The notes beneath the pieces were generated by a model that was given only the letters and a program-made list of their open reading frames with translations, searched no databases and was not told the origin of the DNA. DNA of 64,000 nt from Rutstroemia sp. NJR-2017a BVV2 (lineage: Eukaryota; Ascomycota; Leotiomycetes; Helotiales; Rutstroemiaceae), in contig NJPS01000059.1 in NCBI GenBank assembly GCA_002946415.1, positions 124,001 through 188,000 on the forward strand, given 5' to 3'. A program made the position numbers and the translations under genes. Shown here one piece after another: positions 32,394-44,270 of the stretch. Position 1 is the first letter of the stretch. Each line of letters opens with the position of its first letter.

Positions 32394-34369
32394 TTACAGG
32401 AACGCTTTCGATTCCCTCCCCTTCTCGACGTGGTTAACTTCCGTCTTCTCCGCGAATGCAGCCCTCAAGTCCTCGTTTGGTACTTCGCTATCGTCCATTG
32501 AAGACTTCCAGTGTAATAAAGTCTTCTCCCCAGTGAAAAGTCTGTCAATTTGCTCCAAAGTCAAGTTTTGGGTTTCGGGATAGAAGAAGTAGATCAGAGG
32601 GATGAACAAGAGGTTGAAAACTGGGAGGTGTGTGTGAGTTGGAGCCACTCAAGAAGGATGCAGAAAACATACCGGCGAAGTAGATGTACGTTCTCCATTC
32701 AATATTTCTAATTGATACCGGCGTAATTTCTACCACCAAGAAAGTAAAGATCCAGTTACTGGCCGAGGCCAGAGATGCAGCTGGGGTTCGAATTGCCAAC
32801 GGTGCGTATTCGGCGGGCACTAGTTTGGTCAGCGAGGCTGTAGTAATGTTAACCGGGATGGAGGACAACTTACACAACCATGGAATAGCCAATAATCCGA
32901 CAGCAAAAAAGAAGTTGAAGAGGAAGAGCATCACAGTCGCAACGTATCCTGCGGCTTTTGTTCCATTTGCGACTGTGCCTGCCAAGATAGCCATACAGGC
33001 ACATTGACCAGCAGCTGCAAACAACATCAGTTTCCGTCGACCGAGTCTACAGCAGTCTTAGTGTTACTTTCTTTATCTCAAAGAAGAACTGGTTGCTCAC
33101 CTGTCGATGAACCAGATTGGAATGAGAGACGAGAAAAAGTAGGCAACACCGTTGAATCCTGAGATCAACAGTGATAGACTATGTGAAAGTCCAACTGATT
33201 CTTCAAAAATAACAGGGGCGTACTGAAAATTGTAAGGGCATGACCATATCCCAGAAGGGGTAAGTACTCACGTAGGTGATCAGATTGATTCCAGAAAGCT
33301 GTTGCATGAATTGACCTCCAATACCAAGTAGTGTTCGATGGAGAAATCGCTGAGGTCCATTTTTAAGCAACGCACGCTTGCCTCCAGATCCCGCCCTATC
33401 GTTGTTTAAGTCAGTAACTTCACATGCGTAGTTCTACACAAATTGACTTACGCTGCAGCTTTTTCCTCGTAAATAGCGTGTCGAATTTCAGCCATCTCAC
33501 GGTCGATCGCTGGGTCTGATACCTCGATTTCTTTCGCATTGAGCTCCAGTGCCCATAGAATATGTCTCGCCTCTTCCTGTTTGTCGTGCGCGAGGAGCCA
33601 TCTTGGGCTTTCAGGTAATACGAGTATACCCGCGAACGAAACGATGGCGAAGAGAATTTGAAGAGCTAGCGGGAATCGGAATTGCGCAGCGCTGTTCACG
33701 AAGCTGAACCCGTAATCAACCCAGTAGGCCATCATAACTCCAAAGATGTTGATCGCAAGTTCTACTGCAAGTCCTTTGCCTCTCTTGTGTGCCATCATAA
33801 GCTCTGCGTGCCACACCGGAATGGTACTCGTATTCATACCGTTCCCTAGACCAGCCACAATTCGCCCAACAATCAGCTGGGGAATTGTATTCGCAGAAGC
33901 TTGTAGAGCGGCGCCAATGGAAAGAACAACACAGCCGATCATAATGCATTTTCGTCGTCCAAGCCACTCGCCAAAGAGAAAACAGAAGATAGAGCCGAAG
34001 AAGCAGCCCTTTCCATGTCAGCAAATTCAAGACTGTAAGTAGAAAAGCCTTACGATTTCGTAAATAGCAACACTGATAGTAGAATAAATCAGCAATTAGT
34101 GATGAAAGTGGGAGAATAGATTTACACTGTTCCTTGCAATGACGAACTTCCGTTGCCAGTGCCAGTTGTGTCGATTTGTGGGAATTGTTTGGTGAATGCT
34201 GCTCCAGTCAGGAGACCCGACATAACTCCTTGGTCATATCCAAACCTGCGCATTGATTATCAGTGAGCGAATAGACCACCGAGACCTGGTTCATGACTTA
34301 CAAAAGAAAACCAGATCCTGCTGTGGCAGTGATAGCCCAAGAGAGGGACCGGCCAGTTAGAATTGTCAT
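32394..34369 (-). CDS. Sugar transporter of the major facilitator superfamily
   Basis: Nine exons: 34369-34302, 34245-34126, 34072-34054, 34008-33452, 33395-33272, 33222-33101, 33046-32874, 32819-32673 and 32620-32394. They join in frame to 518 residues, the normal length for fungal hexose/pentose carriers. Family signatures appear in order: FLLFGYDQGVMSGLLTG, GTVVAIYEIGCFFG, GEWLGRRKCI, GRIVAGLGNGMNTSTIPVW, PESPRWLL, QQLSGINLITYYAPVI, DRLGRRKLM, then IPWLLPAEYAPLAIR across the seventh intron, SNWIFTFLVV and the terminal PETQNLTLEQID. It should carry a sugar with protons across the plasma membrane; the substrate cannot be read from sequence. Exon 3 is only 19 bases. The seventh intron is 54 bases and stop-free, so a read-through frame exists; the spliced form restores the family motif. 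Confidence 0.94.
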
Positions 34370-35654
34370 GTTGACCGAGTTGCTTGAGTTGAGGAGGGCA
34401 GGGGTTTCTCGATGCGAGATGAAGACAGACTTAAAAAACTATTGGATGCAGGAATATGTAGAATGTTTTATAGATTAGATCTGTGTCCGACATATTCGAC
34501 AACATTTGGTCGTTGAGTCCCAATCTGGGGCCCCAGCCTGCCCACAACCATGATGCGGGGAACAACACAGGGGACGAGCTTTGGTAGACAAGGGGACGAT
34601 TCAGGAATACCTTCAGATACATGTTTTAAAGTTTTTACCTTCATCTAGCTTGACTCGTTTTGGTCAGACTCCACAGTAGAGTTCTTGGAAATGAATCGCC
34701 GGAGCCGACCGCTAACTTTTGCACCTGAAATGGTAATAATAGGCACCCAAGCGAGGGATAGGAGGGCGGGGATAGCGCTTGACCATGTGGGGTTTCACGT
34801 AAGGTTATCCCGTCCGACTTCCCGGGAAATTTCGATTGTTCTTATGTGTTCATATCGACATGAAAGTGGGAGATGAGACACAACATGCCGGTGTCTGGCA
34901 CCAAAGCCGCGACATTGAGCCGCGCATGTTACCAAGAGGGACAGGCGTTTCCGCCAAACCATCTCCGCTGGGTATCACCCTTTTCTTTTCCCCCAAATAC
35001 GTCGCGTCATACCTGCAGAGCCTTTTCTTTCTGGTTTTGGTTATTCGTACCGCTTCCTTTTCTGTTCTCATTTTCGAGCTTTCAAGCAATCTAGCTTCGA
35101 ACAAGTGTATAATCTTGTCATGATGGGTTAGAGGTTCTGGTCATGCACTAGCACATGTGGGATGTTTAGGAGGGAATACTCATTATCTGCATGGCCCGAC
35201 AAATACATACATCCCCATCAGCATCGCGAGTTGTGGCTGTGTTGAAGTCTATGGACTTGCCGTTTGGATAGGACATATCTTTCTACAACTTTGACTTACT
35301 CTTGAACTCAATTTTCATCGGCTTGCAAGCAGGACTCGAGTAATTTCTCGATTTGAGAACGATAACAGCTCCTGTGTGGCCAAATCAAACAATTTCCACC
35401 GAGCACATGAATGGAGTGTATGAGCGGACCATAAACCTGATAAACCCATAAATCCAGTGAAAAGATCGACTGAACTATGCTTCCAGGTACTCAGTTACTT
35501 GGTACGCAACGGTTTAGCATATGTTGCCGCACTAAGCCCCTATTCCTTTACTTGTTACCACCAAGAAACTTGCAATTCGGAACTTAGGTTAGATCTGATC
35601 AATTTCTTGATTTCTATGAAGTTTCTATGACGAAATCCCCAGACCAAAACGCTA
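34370..35654. other. Intergenic region
   Basis: Promoter of the transporter and 3' flank of the short-chain dehydrogenase. No protein-like frame or RNA gene recognised. Confidence 0.45.
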
Positions 35655-36596
35655 TCAAGCAGAGGCACAGTGCCCACCATCCACTCTCAGATCAGCTCCA
35701 GTCATGAATGAGCTGCCATCCGCAAGCAAAAATACAGCAGGTGCCTTGAAATCCTCTGGGGCGCCCAATCTACCTAACAAAGCACCAGCCATCCATGTTT
35801 TCTCGACTTCCGGCTCGGCAGCAAGTAGCTCATCTGTCATTGCGGTTCGAATATACTAGGAGCACGTTAGAAGCTACTTTGAGGGAAAGAATTCAAACGG
35901 ACTTACCCCAGGTGAAAGCGTGTTTACTCTGATTCCATGCTGACCCCATTCCTGAGCGACAGATCTGCACATCTGTTGAACCGCCGCTTTCGAAGTGTTG
36001 TATGCTGTACAAGTCAGGCCTCGATTTGCAACCTGCCCTGACATACTAGCGATCATAACCACACTGCCTTTTGTTCCTTCCTTCATGAAGATTCTAGCCG
36101 AGTGTTTAATTGTCAAGAACGTCCCAGTAACATTCACATCCATAATTCGTCGGAATCCATCGACAGGGTAGTCGACAGCCGGCACTTTCTGCTGGATCCC
36201 CGCACATGCAATTGTGCCATGAAGTGGCGCGCCTGCCTTTGCTCCATCCTCGGCAATGCGGTCCATGGTTGCTGAAATGGAATCTTCAATTGTGATATCG
36301 CATTGATGGTAGGAAACTTTCAATCTTGAGGCATTTGCAAGTTTTTGTAGGGAAGCCCATTCCGACGGGGAAGGCGCAGGCAGAATATCAATGCAGGCGG
36401 CATGGCCACCGGCTTCGACGACAGCAAGGGCGAGAGTGATTCCTAGACCTCTACCGCCTCCTGTAATGGCTATTGTCCGGTTTGCCAGGGAGAAGAGTTT
36501 GTTTGTTGGTGCTGCAGCTGAGCGTGTCTGAGAGGACTCGTGGATGTGGGAGGGGAGGGCAATGTCGCTGACGACTGTCTCTGCGATACTTCCCAT
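35655..36596 (-). CDS. Short-chain dehydrogenase/reductase (SDR), probably polyol or ketose active
   Basis: Two exons, 36596-35907 and 35855-35655, with one 51-base intron (GTAAGT...CTAG), give 296 residues. The Rossmann nucleotide-binding motif TGGGRGLG is at ~45-52, the CAG of the NAG position follows DGTIACAG-type context, the catalytic Ser lies in VVMIASMSG and the YxxxK pair is AYNTSK (Tyr ~199, Lys ~203). The C-terminal MTGADLRVDGG is the standard classical-SDR ending. The N-terminus extends about 38 residues before the fold. Relatives in fungi reduce ketoses or oxidise polyols (L-xylulose, sorbose, mannitol or arabinitol types); the exact substrate is not determined. It is transcribed divergently from the transketolase-like gene, with start codons 560 bases apart, and lies close to the sugar transporter, so a role in sugar catabolism is likely. 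Confidence 0.9.
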
Positions 36597-37156
36597 TTTG
36601 ATGAATGGAATTGTGTGATGCTGGAGTGATTGAGGATTTATTCTTTGAATAAAAAGTGGTGAGAAAGAAAGACAGAAAGAGAAACACTGCACCTTACCGA
36701 TCAATATCTGAGGGATATGTCGTGGACCATCTCACGCGTTTGTTAGTTTACCATTACTCCTTCATTCGTCTCATTAAGGCAATCTTTCGCGCTTTCTCGA
36801 GGGAGCAGTTCTCTGTCATGAGATATCTCCAGGTCAAATCTGGAAATCTTCAGGAGTTCATGACGTCGCCAAGACTTAGAATGTTGCCTGTTGGAGCAGA
36901 CCACTGAGCTCATGTGGGGAATGTCCCGATAGGGAAAATTTAGCCACCGTGATGTCTCAGACGAAATTCAACTTTCGTTGTCGTGCACCGACTCGAGTCT
37001 GCATTTTCAACCCCGCACCTCATAAGCGCTCCCCATTTCAATCGTTATCGGTCGTTACAATGGCCTGTATATATTTATTTCGTCGCGATGCATCGCAGGG
37101 CATGTTCTCCATACCCTCTTTGTATTCCAAACAATTGATTAATCTGTCTTCTCAAC
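36597..37156. promoter_or_regulatory. Shared divergent promoter of the SDR and transketolase-like genes
   Basis: A 560-base space separates two start codons on opposite strands with no gene between them. It must hold both promoters and is a natural place for co-regulation. I did not identify a specific factor site with confidence. Confidence 0.55.
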
Positions 37157-39417
37157 ATGGCTCCCTCAGCAATCGAAAGCGTGTCCAATCTACCACTGAA
37201 AGTTGTTTCCTCGAAGAATGAGGCTTCTGACGGCTTGATCAATCTCAAATTCGAAAGAGCAGAGCTCAATGACCACGTCTTGAATACTTTCAGATGTCTG
37301 ATTGCGGATTTATGCGAGCAATTCAAGGGTGGCCACCCTGGAAGTGCCATGGGAATGGCAGCGATCGGAATTGCTCTGTGGAGATATGCGATGAAGTATT
37401 CTCCAGAGAACCCGAATTATTTCAATCGAGACAGGTTCGTACTCTCAAACGGTGAGCTTCCTCCAAGTCATATTTCGCCTGCATATGCTGATATCTGAAA
37501 GGCCACACATGTCTATTCCAATACGCCTTTCTACATCTCGTTGGGTACAAGAACATGACCTTGGATCAGCTCAAATCCTACCATTCCTCAAGAATCGACT
37601 CAATATGCCCCGGGCACCCAGAGATCGAACACGAGGGGATTGAAGTTACAACCGGGCCGCTTGGCCAAGGGATTGCGAACGCTGTTGGGCTGGCGATGGC
37701 TACGAAGCACCTAGCTGCTACATACAATAGACCACATTATCCGGTCGTTGATAATACGACGTGGTGTATGATTGGAGACGCATGTTTACAGGAAGGTGTC
37801 GCTCTGGAGGCCATTTCTCTTGCTGGGCACTGGAAGCTCAACAATTTGGTTGTAATCTACGACAATAACCAGATTACATGCGATGGATCCGTCGATCTCT
37901 GCAATAACGAAGATGTCAATGCGAAAATGCTAGCTTGTGGTTGGAATGTAATCGATGTTGAGGACGGAAACTATGATATTGAGGGAATCGTACGCGCGCT
38001 CATCACTGCGAAGAACAGCAAGGACAGGCCGACATTCATCAATATCAGGACAGTCATTGGAATTGGTAGCAAGTCAGCTGGTGATGCCAAAGCTCATGGA
38101 GCTGCGTTTGGTGCTGAAGATGTTGCTAATATCAAGCGAAAATTTGGAATGGACCGAACGAAGCATTTCCAGGTTTCAGACGAGGTGTATGATTTCTTCA
38201 GAGAAGCAAAACCACGGGGCAAAAAGCTCGAAGCAGACTGGAATTCACTGGTCAGCTCTTACGCAAAAGAGTATCCGGACCTACACAAAGAGTTTTCTCT
38301 TCGAGTTGCAGGAAAGTTTACAGATGATTGGTCCAAATTCATCCCTGCAAAGGAAGATCTTCCCACAACACCAACCCCGTCTAGAAAGTCTTCAGGCCTG
38401 ATATGCAACCCTCTCGCCCAGAATCTCAAAAACTTTATGGTCGGCACAGCTGACCTGTCGCCATCCGTCAACATGATCTGGAAAGGCAAAGTCGACTTCC
38501 AACATCCTGATCTCAGGACCACATGTGGAATCAATGGTGACTACTCGGGACGTTATATCCACTGGGGCATTCGCGAACATGCCATGGCATCGATCTCTAA
38601 TGGCTTAGCTGCTTTTAACAAAGGAACAATCCTCCCCGTTACTTCTACTTTCTTTATGTTCTACATCTACGCCGCACCAGGGATCAGAATGGGCGCACTG
38701 CAGGGACTACAACAAATTCACATCGCCACACATGATTCTATCGGAACAGGCGAAGATGGTCCAACCCATCAGCCCATCGCCTTGGCAGCGCTGTACCGTG
38801 CGATGCCGAACCTTCTTTATATCCGCCCCGCAGACAGCGAAGAGACAGCCGGTGCATACATCGCTGCTCTCAGAGCCACAAATTCGCCCTCAATTATCTC
38901 ACTTTCGCGTCAAAATCTTGTCCAATACCCACAATATTCATCCCGAGAGGGTGTTCAAAAGGGGGCATACGTCTTCATTGAAAGAGCCGATGCCGATGTG
39001 ACGTTAATTGGCGTCGGGGCTGAAATGGTTTTTGCAGTTGAGACCGCGAAGCTCCTAGAATCAAAGTTCGGGTTGAAGGCTCGAGTGGTCAGCTTCCCGT
39101 GTCAGAGGCTTTTCGATCAACAGCCTGTTGAGTACAAGCGAGAAGTTCTGCAATATAGGAGCAAGGCTCCACGTGTTGTGATTGAAGCCTATGCTGTTAA
39201 TGGGTGGGAGAGATATGCCGATGCGGGGTACTCGATGAGTTCTTTCGGACACTCCTTGCCTGGGAAGGACGCGTACAAGTATTTTGGATTCGATGAAAAT
39301 GCTATTGCTCCGAAAGTTTTCGAGCTTGTTGGGGATGTCAGGAGTAACGGATTAGAGGTTCTGAGGGGGGAGTTCAGGGATTTGAATGTTAGAAGAAACC
39401 ATTTGGCTAATGCTTAA
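37157..39417 (+). CDS. Transketolase family protein, dihydroxyacetone synthase-like
   Basis: Two exons, 37157-37451 and 37502-39417, with a 50-base intron (GTGAGC...AAAG), give 736 residues. Thiamine diphosphate enzyme features are clear: KGGHPGSAMGMAA, GPLGQGIANAVGLAMATKH, then GDACLQEGVALEAISLAGH followed by YDNNQITCDGSVD (diphosphate/Mg site, with Ala in place of the second Gly of the usual GDG), then the pyrimidine-domain GRYIHWGIREHAMASISNG (with the catalytic Glu) and TFFMFYIYAAPGIRMGAL. GDACLQEG plus this general layout fit dihydroxyacetone synthase (formaldehyde transketolase) better than housekeeping transketolase. The enzyme should move two-carbon ketol units between sugars, in dihydroxyacetone synthase from xylulose-5-phosphate to formaldehyde. 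The subtype is inferred. Its divergent partner is an SDR, and the transporter and regulator are near. Confidence 0.9.
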
Positions 39418-40835
39418 GTATAAACTTACACTGTAATCGGGTGGAGTTCTCCTATGAATTGCCTTTATATTATCAACATGTATGCGAGGTCAAAGCATAT
39501 AGTTTCAGTGCATTATGGCAAGTTGTTCATCGATTAAAGTGTCTCAAGGTGTTGATGTCACACAATACTTGTTTTCTGCATGTTCCAGGTATCACGCAAC
39601 ATGGCCATGAGTCACCGAGTGTTGACAGGCTAGATTGCCGTGGGATGGTAAAGGATGGTCGTACTGAGACTTACGCGCGCATGTCACAATGAGAGCCTTT
39701 GACATGGAATGTTTCAATGCAAGCTTCTTGCTCGGAGCTCTCTTTTTTGCCAACAGCCTGATGCTCGCAAGAACTCATGGCGCTCCTGCGCCACAGGCAT
39801 CTGAATACTTCCATTTAAGGAAACGCAGATTCAACCTCTAACATCTGCTTGTTTGGACAATCAAGTTACCATAATTTATCGAATATCATTCGCATAGATT
39901 CGTCCACCATGTGCAGCCTTATTCATTGTTTCGCGAAAGTTACGTTATCTCTATAATTCTATATATCACCGTCGTGTATATTCTATTTGTATAATAACAA
40001 TGAGATTTGATAAAGTAAAAGGTGGATTAGAAATAACTTGATAAGAATCAAACTCTAATAGAGTTCTTAAAGTAAACACCGCCGATTACGTGCGTACTTC
40101 CTGCCGAAATCTTCTGGGAAGTCCCACCCCTCTTTCTTCGTCATCCCAGCCGCCCATTTTGAGCTCGCTCCCCACTACTTTCCTAGCACGACATCCTGGA
40201 GCTTCTTATCGTTATCCCCCAATCCATCATCCCAACGACACCACCTCATTGACCAAGTGCCAACTATTGTAATTAGTATCATAATATACAATAACTCTGC
40301 TTCTGGTGCTAGTTTGGGTTCGGGGATCAGTCGAAGATTATCGGCCTCGCCCGGGGTTATGAAGACAGCGAAGATTGCACTTGCAACTTAAGGTAGCTAG
40401 GGAATCGAGCTCTTTTCCAGAAAGATTGTTTACTGACTACAGATCAATCTCCAGGCTGTGCGATACTTGGACGATTTAGGGGGGGTTGGAAGGGTTTTGG
40501 GTGTTCATTCCACGATATTTTTTATTTGTAGCACACTACACAGTATACAGTATTTTGACTAATCTATTTCCACGGAGAGGAATTGTAACTTGCCCGATTC
40601 CCCCAAAGCCTTTTTGTGGAGCCAGGGCCCCTGTAGATAAGTACCGAATACTACCCCTGTCCTAACTCCTCAGCCTGCCATATTACTGCCACATTCCTGC
40701 CATTTATTTCTCTGGAGCGAGGCTTCAACATCTTACAAGTAGCTGCTATTATTCCGTGTTTACAGAGTCGAATTATCTCCTGGGCGGCTTCACTTTATCC
40801 TTTTTCATACCGTCGTTTTCTATCAACTGTTCGAA
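39418..40835. other. Intergenic region
   Basis: About 1.4 kb of AT-rich DNA between the transketolase-like gene and the NUP gene. No protein-like frame found. Confidence 0.45.
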
Positions 40836-42189
40836 ATGAGGCAACCACCTGCCATCGCTGCATTGTTGTTTCTAAGCTCCTTGGCTGCAGCATCGCAAAG
40901 TTCGCATGCTTGTTTCCAGCCAGGGTCAGGACATAGAAATGGCTCTTGTCCAATCACTCCTAAGGTGTTCATCATTGATATGGTATGTAGACAAACTCAA
41001 TTTGAGCCGCACCCAGCATACTGAGCCTGAAATTGAACCACAGTTCTCGGATGAAGGTGCAGCATGGTACGGAATTCCCGAATTTGATGTTCTAGCCCAG
41101 AATATCACTGTGCCTGGAATTTCCCCTCTATTTCCCCAGGTACACTGCACGGCGGATGGTCAGATATGTCAGGTCACGACTGGTGAGGGAGGTAAGATCG
41201 ATTCATCCTTGACAAGAAATCATAGACTAATTGGGGGCTTAGAAATCAATGCCGCCATCACAGTCAACTCGATAGCATATTCGCCTCTATTCGACTTACG
41301 CCAGTCTTACTTTCTCATCGCAGGTATTGCAGGCGTGTCGCCCAAGGTCACCACCATCGGTGTAAGTATTCCGTGAAGACATCCCTGCGCCATATACTAA
41401 CAAGCGTCATTAAAGGCAGTAACTTTCGCTCGTTTCGCCGTATCTGTAGCACTGCAATATGAAATTGATGCACGAGAAATGCCTGCGAACTGGACCACTG
41501 GCTATTTCCCCCAAGGAGGATCTTCACCCACCGATGGCTTGGTCGAAATATACGGCACGGAAGTCTTTGAAGTCAACGACGACCTGAGGCAATTAGCTAT
41601 GGCATTTGCCCGCAACGCTACGCTTAATGATACAGCCGATGCGATAGCCTATCGAGCACTCTACGGAGAGAACACCGCATATACTCTAGGTGCGCAACCA
41701 CCAGGTGTCGTGGCCTGTGACACTGCAACGTCAGACGTTTATTTTACAGGAGAATTGCTCGGTAATGCATTCGAAAACACCACCTCGAGATGGACAAACG
41801 GAAGCGGTGTGTACTGCAGCACACAGCAGGAAGACAACGCTACTCTTGAGGCTCTTCTTCGAGCTGCTACCACGAAACTTGTTGACTTCTCCCGCATCAT
41901 CATCATGCGCACTGCATCGGACTTCGATCGTCCACATGATAATCAGACGATCTTGGATAATCTGCTCGTGCAGTCCCAGGGGTATGATCCGTCTATCTTA
42001 AACATTTATCTGGCTGGTGTGAAGGTAGTTGAGGGTATTCTGAGGGGATGGGACAGTACTTTTGCAGCAGGCGTCAAGGCAAGTAATTATGTAGGAGATG
42101 TGTTGGGTACACTTGATGAACAACCAGATTTTTTACCCAGCGCAGCTCCTCAGAAACGAGGAATGAAGTATAGAAGAGGTTTGAAGTAG
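40836..42189 (+). CDS. Purine nucleoside permease (NUP) family protein, secreted or membrane-exported
   Basis: Four exons, 40836-40982, 41044-41191, 41243-41361 and 41416-42189, all with GT-AG introns, give 395 residues. An N-terminal hydrophobic signal (IAALLFLSSLAAASQSS) is followed by KVFIIDMFSDEGAAWYG, the characteristic start of the NUP fold, then HCTADGQICQVTTGEGEINA, YFLIAGIAGVSPKVTTIG and FARFAVSVALQYEIDAREMP. Later motifs include RTASDFDRP and a C-terminal helical region. The family is named after the Candida albicans purine nucleoside permease and has the fold of nucleoside phosphorylases, so either transport or nucleoside cleavage at the cell surface is possible. There are no clear multiple membrane helices, which favours an enzyme-like secreted protein over a classical carrier. 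Confidence 0.9.
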
Positions 42190-42650
42190 TAATCTTTAAT
42201 AATTGGTATATTAGTATCATGTAGAGCGACCAGCAAGCAAGTGCCGCACGTGACTACAACAGGGCCTCGTTGACGTGAAAATTGCAACTTGGTGATGGTA
42301 AGATTATAGTTAGTCTGTGCCTCAATTCCGCATATTTCCCTACGCCAGAAGTGGGATATATTCATTATATTTAAGCCCTTGAGATCTTTTAGTTCACTTC
42401 TCTCTTTATTTGCAACCTCGAAGAATTTTACCAAGTTATATTTTCTCTGCTTGTCATATCATTTATATCCATTAACTCTCAATCCATCAGATATATCTAA
42501 TATAAAGTCAATCACGTCGTTGTACCTATTCTCACGTACGAACCGACGCTATCATAGCGATATTCACGATATCAGCTGCGTGCGTGCTTTGGTAGAAATT
42601 CAGTGTTTATGTACTCCATATTTTTGAATTCCTAAGGTCAGCGACGAACT
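42190..42650. other. Intergenic region
   Basis: Promoter of the acyltransferase gene and 3' flank of the NUP gene, same strand. AT-rich, nothing more recognised. Confidence 0.45.
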
Positions 42651-44270
42651 ATGGCAAATAAATCGAATCATGGCACGGAGACGAGGGTGCTACGCAAGTT
42701 CGGAATCAAGTAAGCATCTGTTATGGTATCTCGGGGCCTTACTAACGATCACCTGTCTAGCGAGACGTATCAACTGGCCATGTATTTGATTGATCAGTAC
42801 CGTGGGACTATTTTCTCTTGTCGATATGAAATTCCACCACGTCTTGCACCGATAGAGTCGCGGACGGAACTGGAGACGTCAGTCAAGGTCGCTGTCGTGG
42901 AAACCATCATGAGACATCCTATGATGCAAGTCGGCATAATGGATGCTACTTCTAAGACTCCCTCCTGGATCCAACTGGGTATTCTCGACTTGACGCAGCA
43001 TATCAAATGGCTTTATATCGGAGAGCATGATGACTTTGAACAAACAGTACAGGAAACAATTCGCACTCAGCTCGATGACTATTTTCCAGACCTTTCCATT
43101 AAGCAGCCGGGCTGGAAGATCACCGTTCTTCGGCAAGGGAATGCGCCTAGCATGGAGGTCTTACTCACTTGGAATCACGCCCACTTCGACGGTGCAGGAG
43201 CCAGGGTGTTCCACGAAGACTTACTCGAGATGCTCAATAATGCTGAAAAGGGGGCATACGAGCGTACGGACTTGGAATCCGATATCCTTAAACTACCTCC
43301 AGCCCCGCCCTTGCTTCCCGACCCAATCGAGAGCTTACAAAGTCTCCCAGTAGATCTCAAATACCTCGCAAAGGCATTTTGGGAGGAAAGTCGGCCCCAG
43401 TTTCTCAATCGGGACGTATCCAACGCAGTCTGGTGCCCTATTCGCTCTTCCCCGTATAAAACCCAATTCCGGGCCTTCTTTCTAGATAATGAATCTCTAC
43501 TTGCAGTCCTAGCCCGCTGTCGACAAAACAAGACTACCATCACCGGCCTGCTGAATGGATTGCTGCTTATTGCCTTCTCATCGCACCTCGACAGCACGGC
43601 CGCCCCGGCCTTTCAGAGTTCCACAATGGTGGACCATCGCCGTAATCTGCCTCCAGCCCCGAGAGACGCCCCATGGGCTAGGTCAGACAGAGCAGTATGC
43701 AATTACGTGACTCAGTGCCTTCACAAGTTCGACACAGAGCTAGTAGCGCGAATTCGTTCGAAGTTGCCGGCCGATGCCAGCGAGGGAAGAGACCTATCCG
43801 CTGACCTCGAACGTGAGCTCTGGGCCGCATCGGCCCAGAACCGGCTGGAAATAGTAAACAAGTTGGAAGCCGGGCTGCGAAACGACATAGTTGGGTTGTT
43901 CAAGTACGTCACGGACTGGCAGAAGACAATGAGAGATATGGCGAAAAAGACGCGCCAGTTCTCGTGGATAGTAACCAATGTCGGTGTGATGAACGGTGAC
44001 ACGTCAAGTTTGAGCACTGCCACGACGCAATCGCCGACTAGCAGCGATAACAAGTCTGAAGACAGCCAGAAGTGGTCGATCAGTCGAGCGGAGTTTGGCC
44101 TCAGCGCTGAGATCCCCGCTGCTGCCATTGAATTTGCATCTGTCAGCGTCACTGGCGGAGGGATGTGTGTTAGTGCTAATTGGGCGGACTGTGCTGTCGA
44201 TGAGACGTTTGGGGAGCGTATCATGGCTGATCTCGAAAGGTGGATGGGTCAACTTGGGCGCCAATCATGA
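42651..44270 (+). CDS. Alcohol acetyltransferase-family (condensation-fold) acyltransferase
   Basis: Two exons, 42651-42709 and 42761-44270, with a 51-base intron (GTAAGC...CTAG), give 522 residues. The active-site HxxxD motif is in TWNHAHFDGAGARVFHEDLL (His ~159, Asp ~163). The N-terminal half carries the usual AATase layout (ETYQLAMYLIDQYRGTIFSC, then VVETIMRHPMMQVGI), and the second half contains NYVTQCLHKF, FSWIVTNVGVMNG and a terminal GGGMCVSANWADCAVDETFG, which match the chloramphenicol-acetyltransferase-like fold. Such enzymes move acetyl or other acyl groups from CoA to alcohols or amines; fungal relatives act in ester formation, detoxification or secondary metabolism. The acceptor here is unknown. 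It lies between the NUP gene and the basic orphan gene, with no biosynthetic core enzyme in the window. Confidence 0.87.
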
